The notes beneath the pieces were generated by a model. The model searched no databases and was not told the origin of the DNA. It saw only the letters and a list, made by a program, of their open reading frames with translations. Below are positions 9,458-18,830 of a DNA stretch of 64,000 nucleotides, piece after piece. The position numbers were made by a program, and so were the translations under genes. The DNA comes from Puniceicoccaceae bacterium (GTDB lineage: Bacteria > Verrucomicrobiota > Verrucomicrobiia > Opitutales > JAFGAQ01). The stretch covers positions 505,399 through 569,398 of the forward strand of contig JANQOQ010000008.1 of assembly GCA_028285755.1 (NCBI GenBank), read 5' to 3'. Within the stretch, counting starts at the first letter, position 1. Each line of letters begins with the position of its first letter.

Positions 9458-9907
9458 ATGGAAAATGAGCGTATAGCGAATCTCTGGCAAAGATTACAAA
9501 CTGTGAGTCAATACACATTTGTAGCGAATAATGCAGCGGGTTCGCAGACTGACTGGAGTGGGCAGGGTTCCGGAAGTGTTGCGATTGAGACTGGAGATTC
9601 AGAAATCACATTTATTGAAACAGGCATTTATGAGACCCCTGAGGGGAAAATCCTGAACACCCGGAACCGGTATCGATGGGTATCTGAAAAATCTGAAATT
9701 CAGATCTGGCAACTGCAGCGAGGGGAATGGGTCTATTTGCTCTCCTTGGAGTATGTATCTGAATTCGAGTGGAAGACCCGGGAGCCTCACCTGTGTGTTG
9801 CCGATGAATATGTAATGGATCTGAAAGTCGAATCGGATGCCCTTTTAGTGACCTGGCAGATAAAGGGCCCTCGCAAGAATGAGCGTATCGAGTATCGATA
9901 CTGCTAG
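9458..9907 (+). CDS. DUF6314-like protein
   Basis: A 149-residue cytoplasmic protein without signal or membrane segments. The C-terminal block HLCVADEYVMDL...WQIKGPRKNERIEYRY fits the DUF6314 pattern (His-x-Cys-x-x-Asp-x-Tyr followed by a G-P-x-K and R/Y-rich end). Internal conserved spacing (SGQGSGSVAIE, NTRNRYRW) also fits. The fold is probably a lipocalin- or FABP-like barrel. No function is established for the family. Its last bases overlap the end of the convergent methyltransferase gene. Confidence 0.7.
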   Translation: MENERIANLWQRLQTVSQYTFVANNAAGSQTDWSGQGSGSVAIETGDSEITFIETGIYETPEGKILNTRNRYRWVSEKSEIQIWQLQRGEWVYLLSLEYVSEFEWKTREPHLCVADEYVMDLKVESDALLVTWQIKGPRKNERIEYRYC

Positions 9908-10488
9908 GCCATACGCTGTCGAACGGCCTCATAGAGGCAAACGCCCGTCGATACCGAAACATTCAGGCACTCCACCTCTCCAAGCATAGGCAGCTTCACT
10001 AGGTCATCGCACTGTTTCATGGTCAGGTGTCGCATGCCTTTCCCTTCAGCCCCCATGACAAGCGCGAGAGAGCCTTTGAGATCCACTTCGTAGATTAGTT
10101 TGGTAGCGGCATCGGAAGTGCCGATGGTCCAATAGCCTATTTCCTTGAGACGCTCCATGCATCGGGAGAGATTGGTCACCTGGGCAAAAAAGCACCGCTC
10201 AGCAGCTCCGGAAGCCACGGTGACAACCGTCTCCGTGATCTTTACTGAGTTATCCTTGGGCACAATGATTGCAGCGACGCCAGCGCCATCAGCAGTGCGC
10301 ATGATTGCCCCTAGATTCTGGGGATCCTGCACACCATCGAGTATTAAAACGATCGAATCCCCCAGTGCTTCGAGGTGCTCAATGAGCGCATCTTCATTGT
10401 GGATTTGAATATCCGCGTTGAGATCGACGTGCTTGCGAAACCGATCCTGCCGGGGTCCCCCCATTTTGCCTTTGCGCGGTCCTCTCAT
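9904..10488 (-). CDS. TrmH/SpoU-family RNA 2'-O-methyltransferase, short form
   Basis: A 194-residue SPOUT methyltransferase. It transfers methyl from S-adenosylmethionine to a ribose 2'-OH in rRNA or tRNA. All three SpoU motifs are present: motif 1 LDGVQDPQNLGAIMRTA, motif 2 LALVMGAEGKGM and motif 3 CLNVSVSTGVCLYEA, the last two forming the trefoil knot. It lacks the N-terminal L30e-like substrate domain of RlmB and instead begins with about 45 basic residues (RGPRKGKMGGPRQDRFRKH) that may help bind RNA. The start overlaps the stop of the upstream gene (ATGA), so the two are translationally coupled. The exact target nucleotide is unknown. Confidence 0.88.
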   Translation of the reverse strand: MRGPRKGKMGGPRQDRFRKHVDLNADIQIHNEDALIEHLEALGDSIVLILDGVQDPQNLGAIMRTADGAGVAAIIVPKDNSVKITETVVTVASGAAERCFFAQVTNLSRCMERLKEIGYWTIGTSDAATKLIYEVDLKGSLALVMGAEGKGMRHLTMKQCDDLVKLPMLGEVECLNVSVSTGVCLYEAVRQRMA

Positions 10489-11372
10489 GGTAATACTCCT
10501 TCTGTAATCTTGCTTTTGATTTTAATAATCAGTTTGCACTCTGCAATGAGTCGTTCTGCGAGTTCTCTGCCCTGAGTGCTTATTTGCTTTTGAGCGGCCT
10601 GATATTCCCTTTTACCAGCTGGGGTTTCTATTTTGATGGGCTCAAATCCATGCTCACTCACATCATAGGGACTGGCGCGCATATCGAACTCGCGGGCTTT
10701 TATTGCGAGCAAAAAGCAATCCGCAGTAAGTTCACTGGATACCCACGGGTGCAATTTATAGCACCACTTGTAGAGATCCATATTGTAATGGATACAGCCG
10801 TGTTGTTCGAGCATTGCGCGATCCTCGTGCCTGGGTTGCAGCGTGTTGAGGGGTCTTGCTTTTGGGGTGAAAAACCGAAAGGCATCATAGTGAGAGCAGC
10901 GGATGGGGTGGGATTCCACGACCCTTGCGAGTTCCGCATCCGAAACCCGAAGTGGGGTCGTGTGCCTGGGGCTCTCGGTTTTATAGAGCATCGCCCATTC
11001 ATGAAGGCCAAAACACGCTGTGTTTTCGGGTCGGCTTTTTGCTGATTCCAGTAAATTCAACACCCACTGAAGTGTCTCGGCTAAGCGCTCCGTTATTGCC
11101 TCCGGATTCAGATAAACTCCCAATGAATCTTTCGAATATTCCGGGTATTTCAAAAACTTCTCGGCCTCAACACCTTGTAAACACTCTTCAAGTGTTGGAC
11201 GCCATTCAGTGAGTTTGCGTCGGTTAGTCTGGTAATACTCAAAAAGAAAATCGTAGACGGGATGTTTCTCTCCACGTTGGCTGCGCGCCTGAAAATCCTG
11301 CACCCACGGCAACACTTTATTCGAATGCTCCTTTTCACGTGTTTGCCACTGGTCTGTTGTCAGGATATTCAC
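10485..11372 (-). CDS. Conserved hypothetical protein (family often labelled 3-methyladenine DNA glycosylase)
   Basis: A 295-residue cytoplasmic protein. The motif HPVYDFLFEYYQTNRRKLTEW near residue 37, several conserved His/Trp positions and the RCSHYDAFRFF block match, from memory, a family common in actinobacteria. That family carries the database label '3-methyladenine DNA glycosylase' without obvious helix-hairpin-helix or AAG motifs. I see no classical glycosylase motif, so the label should be treated with caution. The start is GTG at 11372, with a stop codon directly upstream in frame. It overlaps the SpoU methyltransferase downstream by four bases, which suggests a joint role in nucleic-acid metabolism. 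Confidence 0.65.
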   Translation of the reverse strand: MNILTTDQWQTREKEHSNKVLPWVQDFQARSQRGEKHPVYDFLFEYYQTNRRKLTEWRPTLEECLQGVEAEKFLKYPEYSKDSLGVYLNPEAITERLAETLQWVLNLLESAKSRPENTACFGLHEWAMLYKTESPRHTTPLRVSDAELARVVESHPIRCSHYDAFRFFTPKARPLNTLQPRHEDRAMLEQHGCIHYNMDLYKWCYKLHPWVSSELTADCFLLAIKAREFDMRASPYDVSEHGFEPIKIETPAGKREYQAAQKQISTQGRELAERLIAECKLIIKIKSKITEGVLP

Positions 11373-11486
11373 TTATGATCTACGATTTAGGCACATTTAT
11401 TTCACTGCGCAAGCCACGCTTTTCTAAATTTTTCGATATTGCATTTGGAATGATTCGTAAAAGCAGTTTACTTAAGGATTCTTTAA

Positions 11487-14400
11487 ATGATCGAAGCTGC
11501 CAAACTACCTACGGATACGAACCATATCCACCTCAAGGGGGTTAAACAAAACAACCTCAAAAACATCGATGTAAGTTTTCCGCTGGGGAATTTTACGGTA
11601 GTGACCGGATTAAGCGGTACGGGTAAATCTTCCCTGGTGTTTGAGACCCTGCATGCTGAGGGTCAGCGTCGGTATGTGGAGACCTTCAGTGCCTACACCC
11701 GGCAGTTTCTCGACCTGCTGGATAAACCGGATGTCGATTCGGTGGAGAATATACGCCCGTCCATCGCCATTGAGCAGAGCAATACGGTGAAGACCTCCCG
11801 CTCCACAGTGGGCACCATGACCGAGCTCTGTGATTACTTTAAGGTATGGTTTAACCACCAGTGTAAGTGCTACGATCCGGAAACCGGTGAGCTGATTGAG
11901 GATGAGCACCCGCAGATTATCTGGGGACGTCTCTTTAGTGAATTCGCGTCTCAAACGGCTCTTGTTTGCTTCGATATACCGAAGCCCGAGAATATCAGTT
12001 GGGAGGAGATTCTGCAGAACCTCCAGGCTCAGGGTTACGCACGAACACGCAGTCAGGCGGGTGAGATCCTGCGGTTGGAATCCCTTAAACCTGAAGCATT
12101 GAACGACGATGAGCCGCTTACCATTATTCAGGATCGCATTAAGATAGTGGCTGAGAATCGGCCTCGTTTTCTGGAATCGCTTGAGACTGCGCAGCATTTT
12201 GGGAGTGGCAAGGTAACGGTCTATGACGATAAAGGTCTGCTCGGTTCGTTTTCCAGAGGGTTACATTCGAGCAAAACGGGCAAAACGTTTCAGGATAAAA
12301 GCGCCGCCCTCTTTTCGTTTAACTCGCCATTGGGCGCGTGTCCTAAATGTCGGGGATTTGGCCGCGTGATCGAGATTGATTATCGCCTGGTTATCCCGGA
12401 TGAAAATCTCTCTATTAAGGGCGGCGCGATTAAGGCTTTCACCGGTGACGTTTATCGGGAGAGCCTGCATGATTTGCTCGATGCCTGTCAACAGAAGGGA
12501 ATCGATCCTTCGGTGCCTTGGCGGGAGATGAGCAAAAAAGACCGGACGTTTGTGATGGATGGCGAGCCGGGTTATAAGATGGGCGACTTTGATCGCAAGG
12601 GCTCCTGGTACGGGGTAAAACGTTTCTTTGGCTTCCTGGAGTCGACCACCTACAAGATGCACGTCAGGGTATTTCTCTCGAAGTATCGTTCGTATGTGGA
12701 ATGTCCCGCTTGCGGGGGCACTCGATTTCAGCCGGAGAGCCTCTATTGGAAGTGGGAAGACTATCGCTTGCCGGATCTTTATCGTCTTCCAGTGGAAGAG
12801 CTGGAGGCGCTCGTGCGTGAAAAGTCAGAGCCGGTCGGCAATCCCCAGGTGGATACCGCACGCGAAGCGATTCTCAATCGCTTGCACTATTTAAATGAGG
12901 TGGGACTTGGCTACCTGAGCCTGGATCGTAGCTCTCGTTCATTGAGTGGTGGGGAGGTTGAACGTGTGAACTTGACTGCCTGCCTGGGTACACAACTTAC
13001 CGATACGCTCTTTGTGCTCGATGAGCCCTCAGTAGGGCTGCATTCGCGGGATATTGATCGCCTGGTGAATATTTTGCGCAAGCTGACTGACCTGGGTAAC
13101 ACGGTTGTCGTTGTAGAGCATGATGAGGCTGTCATGGCTGCGGCCGATCATATCATTGAGATGGGCCCCAAACCGGGAAATGCCGGCGGGCAGGTGATTT
13201 TTGAAGGTCCTGTTAACGAGTTACTGATACACCCAAACTCGTTGACCGGTAGGTATCTATCCGGTCGCATGGAGCTGGAGATTGAAACGCACAAGCGAAG
13301 ATCCGTAGGATTGCAAAACTTTCCGCTGGATGGCACCCGTAAGCGCAAATCTTCAAAGCAGGCTTACATCGAGGTTAAATCGGCGACCATCCACAATATC
13401 GAGGACCTCTCGTGTACCATCCCGTTGAATCGTCTGGTGTGCATGACCGGAGTCTCCGGTTCGGGGAAGTCGACCCTGCTCAATCAGGTGATCTACCAGG
13501 GGCTGATGCAGGCTTCAGGCCGTGCGGTGGAGCATGTTGCCCAGATGAAATCCATTTCCATCGATGGGGACTGGGAGGTATTGTTTGTTGATCAATCGGC
13601 CGTTAGCCGCACCCCCCGATCGAATCCGGCTCTATTTGTTGATGCCTGGGAGCACGTGCGCAAGCTGTTTGCCGCGACCGAGCAGGCAATATCCATGGGC
13701 TTCACGCACTCTGATTTTTCGTTCAACAGTGGGCAGGGTCGCTGTGAGCATTGTTCGGGTCTGGGTTACGAGAAGGTAGAGATGCAGTTCCTCTCGGATG
13801 TTTTTGTGAAATGCCCGGTTTGCGACGGTAAGCGTTTCAAGCCTGAGATTTTAGAGGTGAAGCTCCAGGAGCTTTCCATATCCGATATACTCGAAATGGA
13901 TATCGAGGCTGCAGTCGCATTCTTTGCGGACTACCCTAAAGTCATCGAGCGTCTCACTCCCCTGATCGATGTAGGCCTCGGTTATTTGACCATGGGGCAA
14001 CCACTCAATACGCTGTCAGGTGGAGAATCGCAACGTCTGAAGCTGGTGCGTTATTTCCACCAAATTGGGGATGGGGATCGTAAGGCACTGCTACTGCTTG
14101 ATGAACCGACCACCGGATTGCACCGGCATGATGTGAAGGTGCTGCTGGATGTTTTCCAGAAGTTGATTGGGCTGGGGCATTCGCTCGTCGTGATTGAGCA
14201 CCACATGGATGTCATCCAATCAGCAGACTGGGTGATTGAGCTGGGGCCGGAGGCTGGTAAGGCAGGCGGGCGATTAGTCGCTGCCGGTGCTCCCGAATAT
14301 GTGGCAAGCCTCGATACCGTGACAGCGCCGTTTCTTCGGCAGGCTCTTGAAGGGAATCGTATGGAGCCGCTTGAAGTGGCTGAAGAGCAGTCTGACTATC

Positions 14401-17129
14401 AGCGAAGCCCTATGATGCCTACGCTGAGCGATCAGGGTCTCGAGATCCGTGGAGCGCGCGAGCATAACCTGAAAAACTTTGATATTCGCATCCCCTCGCG
14501 CGCGATTTCGGTGGTGACGGGGGTTTCCGGTTCAGGCAAGAGCTCGCTGGCCTTTGATATTATCTTTGCGGAGGGCCAGCGGCGTTTCATGGAGTCGATG
14601 TCTTCTTATGCGCGCCAATTTGTAGAGCAACTGCCAAAGCCGAATATCGATGATCTGAGAGGCATTGCGCCTACGGTTGCTATTGAGCAGCGGGTAACCC
14701 GGGGCAGCCGCAAGTCGACGGTAGCAACGATTACGGAAGTAGCCCAATACCTGCGCCTCCTTTATGCGCGGCTGGGGGTGCAGCACAGCCCCAAGACCGG
14801 CAAGCCTGTGGTTGCAGAGCCGAAGTCAGTAGTTTACGCGCGCGCTAAACAGTCGATCAAGGATTGGCTAAAATCCCCCGGAAAGTCGAATCGATTGTAT
14901 TTGTGTGCATCCGTAATCCGCGGGCGTAAGGGGCACCATCAGCCGCTGGCAGACTGGGCGCTCAGCAAGGGCTACCCCTACATGCGTTGTGATGGCAAGC
15001 TAGTGAAAACCGAGGCATTTGAGAAGCTCGATCGTTACCGTGAGCATGATGTCGAAATCATTATCCGGGAATTGCCTTTAAAGTCAGAACCCCAACCGCA
15101 AAAAGCATTTCAGGAGAGTATACAGGAAGCGGACAAGCTGGGTAAAGGAAGTTTCTTTCTTATGGATAACCGGGATCGCATCCTGGCCACATTTTCAACG
15201 AGCCGCATTGACCCGGATACCGGGTTTGCTTACCCGGAGCTCGATCCCAAACACTTCTCGATAAACTCACCCAAGGGCTGGTGTCCCTCCTGCCGCGGCT
15301 ATGGGCGCATCTATCACTGGATTTTTGAGGATGGCCCGCCTTCCTGGGCGAAGAATATTAAGGACGGCAGCGTGTGTCCGCATTGCAATGGCGATCGCCT
15401 CAATGAAATCAGCCGCGCAGTAAAATTGATCTTTAAGGATGGCAGCCGCTTATCACTGCCGGAGTTACTCTCACTAACGCCGGAGGAGCTCCTTGAAAAG
15501 CTGTCCATGCTCGAGCTGGATGCTCGTGGTGAGGCGATCATGACGGACATTCTACCGCAGATCGTAGAGCGGCTCGATTATATGGGTGAGGTAGGCATCG
15601 AATATCTGTCGCTTAATCGCGAAACGCAATCCCTCTCGGGTGGGGAAGCTCAACGCATACGCCTGGCTTCGCAGCTCGGTACCAATTTAACCGGGGTGCT
15701 TTACGTGCTCGATGAGCCGTCAATCGGCTTACACCCGGCAGACAACGAACGATTGATTGACTCGCTGAAACATCTACGGGAAAAGGGAAATACACTCGTG
15801 GTTGTAGAGCATGATGACGAAACCATGCGCAATGCGGACCACATTATCGATCTGGGACCAGGCGCCGGAAAGTTTGGCGGTGAAATCACAGCGCAGGGAC
15901 CTGTGCATGAAGTGCTCGATAATGAGAATTCACTCACGGGTAAGTATTTAAAAGAGGGCATCGCGCATCCACTACAGGGTAAATACCGGGAATTACCCAA
16001 ACCTTACAATCCCCGCAGTAAGAAGCAGCATCCGGACTGGCTCGTGCTTAAATCCGCAAACCTGCGCAATCTTAAAGGCGATGATTTACATCTTCCCTTG
16101 GGCAAGCTCGTGATGGTGTGCGGGGTTTCCGGGGCAGGGAAATCGACCCTCGTCCGGGATTTATTGATCCCATCGCTCGATCTGGCAATCAAGGATAATG
16201 CTCCCAAGATCTCACGCAAGGAATGTGAGGCTGCGGGGCTTTTTGTTGAGGATTATGATGCTGAGCGGAAAAAAGCCTACCCTCTCAAGGAATTGGTTAA
16301 CGGTCATGCCTTTAACAAGGTGATCGAGGTGGATCAGAGTCCGATCGGGAAAACTCCCCGCTCGAATCCCTGTACTTACATCGGTATATTCGATACCATT
16401 CGCCAGCTGTTTGCGTCGACACCCGAGGCTAAAATGAAGGGCTACAATGCGAGCACGTTTTCATTTAACACAGCGAAAGGCCGCTGTGAAAACTGCAAGG
16501 GGGCCGGTCGCATAAAGCTCGAAATGAGCTTCATGCCGGATACCTATGTGGACTGTGATGTGTGCAAAGGCACCCGTTATCAGCCGGAGATCCAGCAGAT
16601 CGAGTGGAATGGTAAGTCAATCGTCGATGTGCTCAATATGTCCTTTGAGGAGGCCATAGAATATTTTGATTTCCACAGCTCGCTTAAGGATGTCATGCAA
16701 CTCATGGTGGATACCGGCCTGGGGTATTTGACACTTGGGCAAAGTTCACCTTCGCTCTCTGGTGGCGAGGCCCAGCGGGTGAAACTCGTGAGCGAGCTCA
16801 CTAAGGGTCTGCAAAGCTATAAGGACAAAAGCCGGGGCATCCAGAACCGTAATCTTTATGTGCTTGAAGAGCCTACGATCGGCCTGCACCTGAGCGATTG
16901 TGAAAAGCTGATCGTGCTTCTGCATAAGCTGGTTAACCAGGGGCACACGGTGGTGGTGATTGAGCATCATCTCGATTTGATCGCAGAGGCGGACTACCTG
17001 GTGGAGGTGGGCCCAGGCTCGGGAAATGAAGGCGGGCAAATCCTTTATCAGGGCGATCTAGAGGGTATCCTTGAAGTCGAGGGTAGCCCGACCGCTCCGT
17101 TCCTGAAAACGCTACTCAAACTGAAATAA
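11487..17129 (+). CDS. uvrA: Double-length UvrA (excinuclease ABC subunit A, two fused copies)
   Basis: The 1880-residue protein holds two complete UvrA units, joined near residue 980, giving four ABC ATPase sites. UvrA finds bulky DNA lesions and loads UvrB in nucleotide excision repair. Copy 1 has Walker A GLSGTGKSS (about 41) and GVSGSGKST (about 655), Cys pairs CPKC/CPAC and CEHC/CPVC, and signatures LSGGEVER and LSGGESQR. Copy 2 has GVSGSGKSS (about 1012) and GVSGAGKST (about 1546), CPSC/CPHC and CENC/CDVC, and two LSGGEAQR signatures. Ordinary UvrA is about 940 residues; fused forms are known in Chlamydia and relatives. The first signature has Glu instead of Gln (GGEVER), so that site may be degenerate. 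An AAGGAT sequence precedes the ATG at good spacing. Confidence 0.95.
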   Translation: MIEAAKLPTDTNHIHLKGVKQNNLKNIDVSFPLGNFTVVTGLSGTGKSSLVFETLHAEGQRRYVETFSAYTRQFLDLLDKPDVDSVENIRPSIAIEQSNTVKTSRSTVGTMTELCDYFKVWFNHQCKCYDPETGELIEDEHPQIIWGRLFSEFASQTALVCFDIPKPENISWEEILQNLQAQGYARTRSQAGEILRLESLKPEALNDDEPLTIIQDRIKIVAENRPRFLESLETAQHFGSGKVTVYDDKGLLGSFSRGLHSSKTGKTFQDKSAALFSFNSPLGACPKCRGFGRVIEIDYRLVIPDENLSIKGGAIKAFTGDVYRESLHDLLDACQQKGIDPSVPWREMSKKDRTFVMDGEPGYKMGDFDRKGSWYGVKRFFGFLESTTYKMHVRVFLSKYRSYVECPACGGTRFQPESLYWKWEDYRLPDLYRLPVEELEALVREKSEPVGNPQVDTAREAILNRLHYLNEVGLGYLSLDRSSRSLSGGEVERVNLTACLGTQLTDTLFVLDEPSVGLHSRDIDRLVNILRKLTDLGNTVVVVEHDEAVMAAADHIIEMGPKPGNAGGQVIFEGPVNELLIHPNSLTGRYLSGRMELEIETHKRRSVGLQNFPLDGTRKRKSSKQAYIEVKSATIHNIEDLSCTIPLNRLVCMTGVSGSGKSTLLNQVIYQGLMQASGRAVEHVAQMKSISIDGDWEVLFVDQSAVSRTPRSNPALFVDAWEHVRKLFAATEQAISMGFTHSDFSFNSGQGRCEHCSGLGYEKVEMQFLSDVFVKCPVCDGKRFKPEILEVKLQELSISDILEMDIEAAVAFFADYPKVIERLTPLIDVGLGYLTMGQPLNTLSGGESQRLKLVRYFHQIGDGDRKALLLLDEPTTGLHRHDVKVLLDVFQKLIGLGHSLVVIEHHMDVIQSADWVIELGPEAGKAGGRLVAAGAPEYVASLDTVTAPFLRQALEGNRMEPLEVAEEQSDYQRSPMMPTLSDQGLEIRGAREHNLKNFDIRIPSRAISVVTGVSGSGKSSLAFDIIFAEGQRRFMESMSSYARQFVEQLPKPNIDDLRGIAPTVAIEQRVTRGSRKSTVATITEVAQYLRLLYARLGVQHSPKTGKPVVAEPKSVVYARAKQSIKDWLKSPGKSNRLYLCASVIRGRKGHHQPLADWALSKGYPYMRCDGKLVKTEAFEKLDRYREHDVEIIIRELPLKSEPQPQKAFQESIQEADKLGKGSFFLMDNRDRILATFSTSRIDPDTGFAYPELDPKHFSINSPKGWCPSCRGYGRIYHWIFEDGPPSWAKNIKDGSVCPHCNGDRLNEISRAVKLIFKDGSRLSLPELLSLTPEELLEKLSMLELDARGEAIMTDILPQIVERLDYMGEVGIEYLSLNRETQSLSGGEAQRIRLASQLGTNLTGVLYVLDEPSIGLHPADNERLIDSLKHLREKGNTLVVVEHDDETMRNADHIIDLGPGAGKFGGEITAQGPVHEVLDNENSLTGKYLKEGIAHPLQGKYRELPKPYNPRSKKQHPDWLVLKSANLRNLKGDDLHLPLGKLVMVCGVSGAGKSTLVRDLLIPSLDLAIKDNAPKISRKECEAAGLFVEDYDAERKKAYPLKELVNGHAFNKVIEVDQSPIGKTPRSNPCTYIGIFDTIRQLFASTPEAKMKGYNASTFSFNTAKGRCENCKGAGRIKLEMSFMPDTYVDCDVCKGTRYQPEIQQIEWNGKSIVDVLNMSFEEAIEYFDFHSSLKDVMQLMVDTGLGYLTLGQSSPSLSGGEAQRVKLVSELTKGLQSYKDKSRGIQNRNLYVLEEPTIGLHLSDCEKLIVLLHKLVNQGHTVVVIEHHLDLIAEADYLVEVGPGSGNEGGQILYQGDLEGILEVEGSPTAPFLKTLLKLK

Positions 17130-17202
17130 GCAAATTTCGCTTCTCTATGTAACAAAGCGTGATAAACTCTCGTCTTAACTACATAACCCAAGCGAAATCT
17201 CG

Positions 17203-17724
17203 ATGTTCAGAAAAACGACATATCAAACTCTGGTCTTTGCCCATAAGGATAAGGTCTACCGCTACGCCTACTACATGCTGCGGGATGAGATGGATGCCGA
17301 AGATGCGACCCAGGATATTTTTGTGAAGCTCTGGCAGAAGTTTGAAGAGATCAATATCACCAAAGCCAAAAGCTGGCTCATGCGTACTACCCATAACTAT
17401 TGCATCGATATTATTCGCAAACGCCAACGCACGACGGATAAACACGTGGTGCTTGAAGATTTTAACCAGAATTCCGCTCAGGAAGCAGAAGGTCTGTCCA
17501 ATGACCCTGTGCGCAACGCGCAGAACTCTCACCTGAAGGAAGTCATTGATAACGCAGTTGGCAAACTGCCCGAGAAGATCAAATCTGTATTCCTCATGTA
17601 TGAGGTGCAGGGTATGAAATACCGGGAGATAGCCGATGTGCTAGATATGCCCATTAACAGTGTGAAAGTCACGATGTTGAGGGCACGCAAACAATTACAG
17701 GAGGAGCTTCGCTATGAAAGATAA
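17203..17724 (+). CDS. ECF-type RNA polymerase sigma factor
   Basis: A 173-residue sigma-70 family protein of extracytoplasmic-function type with only regions 2 and 4. Region 2 includes DAEDATQDIFVKLWQ and the following AKSWLMRTTHNYCID. Region 4 has LPEKIKSVFLMYEVQGMKY and the helix-turn-helix PINSVKVTMLRARKQL. The next gene overlaps its end by 11 bp and looks like an anti-sigma factor with one membrane helix, followed by two exported DUF4252-type proteins. This is the common layout of an envelope-signal-responsive ECF operon, probably autoregulated. Confidence 0.92.
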   Translation: MFRKTTYQTLVFAHKDKVYRYAYYMLRDEMDAEDATQDIFVKLWQKFEEINITKAKSWLMRTTHNYCIDIIRKRQRTTDKHVVLEDFNQNSAQEAEGLSNDPVRNAQNSHLKEVIDNAVGKLPEKIKSVFLMYEVQGMKYREIADVLDMPINSVKVTMLRARKQLQEELRYER

Positions 17725-18241
17725 GCCGAAAAGACGCCCCGATATTTTAAGCCCGGTCATGGAAGAACGAATCCTCGCAGTCGCTTATGGAGATGCGAGT
17801 CTGTGGGATAAGCTCATCGTTTTCCAGGTCTCCCGTAGAAGTGTAAAAGTTCAAAAAGCGCTTGATCAAGCCCGGGAGACCGCCCGGCTTACGCGGACAC
17901 GCATCGCTGAAGTGCGTTGCCCGGATACAGTAAGCACCTACCTGGAACGTTATCGTGAGCCCGAGGCCCCGCTTATGTTTCCGGGGAACTGGATACGCGT
18001 ATTCACCGGGACTGTGGGCGTTATGGCTGCGGCAACCATTGCGGTGATGTTCAACGTATTCGTGGAACCCGCAGATGACAATTTAACTCAGGAGCAGATC
18101 GAGCTTGCAACGCTGGAGGCCAAGCAATCGCTCGCGCTCATACAACAACTCATGCAGGACGTTGCCGGCGATGCCAGCAAACAAGCGATCGTCGACTACA
18201 CTGCCAAACCACTCAACGAAACCTTAGATGAATATTTTTAA
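17714..18241 (+). CDS. Probable anti-sigma factor, single-pass membrane protein
   Basis: A 175-residue protein with a basic N-terminal cytoplasmic part (about 1-92), one hydrophobic segment near 95-117 (VFTGTVGVMAAATIAVMF) and a short periplasmic tail rich in Glu/Gln. There is no clear zinc-binding HxxxCxxC motif, so assignment rests on topology and position. It overlaps the ECF sigma gene by 11 bp and has GAGGAGC before its ATG. It would hold the sigma factor at the membrane until a signal arrives. Sequence family not recognised. Confidence 0.65.
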   Translation: MKDKPKRRPDILSPVMEERILAVAYGDASLWDKLIVFQVSRRSVKVQKALDQARETARLTRTRIAEVRCPDTVSTYLERYREPEAPLMFPGNWIRVFTGTVGVMAAATIAVMFNVFVEPADDNLTQEQIELATLEAKQSLALIQQLMQDVAGDASKQAIVDYTAKPLNETLDEYF

Positions 18242-18242
18242 T

Positions 18243-18830
18243 ATGAAACCATACCCGTTATTAAAATCATGCCTGCTTGCCCTGGGCATATTCGGAAGTG
18301 CAGCAGCCAGTCTGCACGCACAGCCCGCCTCTTTGCTTGAAAACCCCGGCTACCTCCACCTGGACGAGGTGCTCGAGAATAATCAGCAATATTTAAAAAC
18401 AGAGGTTTATCTTAAACAGTATATCCTGCGCATGGTAGCACGTGTTGCCGCAGCAGAAGAGCCGGAGTTTGCACAAATGTTGAACTCTATCCAGCTCATC
18501 CGCGTGATGACCTTTGAGTATGACCAAAGCGGAGCGGACAATGCCGAAGACAGTGCCAATAAGCTCCTAAGCCACATGAATACCGGTATGTGGGACACGC
18601 TCGTCCGCAGCCGGGATGAAGGCAATACGGTGAATATCTCAATGCAGTCCAACCAGGAGGATATTATCAATGCACTGGCGGTTGTCACCTGGAATGAGGA
18701 GTCGATGACGGTTGTTAACCTGGTGGGAGAGATCGATCTGGATATGCTCGCACGTCTGGGTGAGCAATTTGATATCGGCCCTTTGCAGGAGTATCCTGCG
18801 GGAGAACAAAATCCGACCACTGAAGGATAA
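18243..18830 (+). CDS. Exported DUF4252-like protein
   Basis: About 195 residues with a signal peptide (KPYPLLKSCLLALGIFGSAA, cleavage near SLHAQ). The mature part resembles DUF4252, with a helix near the start, a strand ending in IRVMTFEY, a MWDTLVRSRDEGNTVNI block and a late strand-rich part TVVNLVGEIDLDML. The ATG at 18243, two bases after the anti-sigma stop, is preferred. Another ATG at 18228 would overlap the anti-sigma gene and put five extra residues before the signal peptide. Its position in an ECF sigma operon is typical for the family. Function unknown. Confidence 0.65.
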   Translation: MKPYPLLKSCLLALGIFGSAAASLHAQPASLLENPGYLHLDEVLENNQQYLKTEVYLKQYILRMVARVAAAEEPEFAQMLNSIQLIRVMTFEYDQSGADNAEDSANKLLSHMNTGMWDTLVRSRDEGNTVNISMQSNQEDIINALAVVTWNEESMTVVNLVGEIDLDMLARLGEQFDIGPLQEYPAGEQNPTTEG

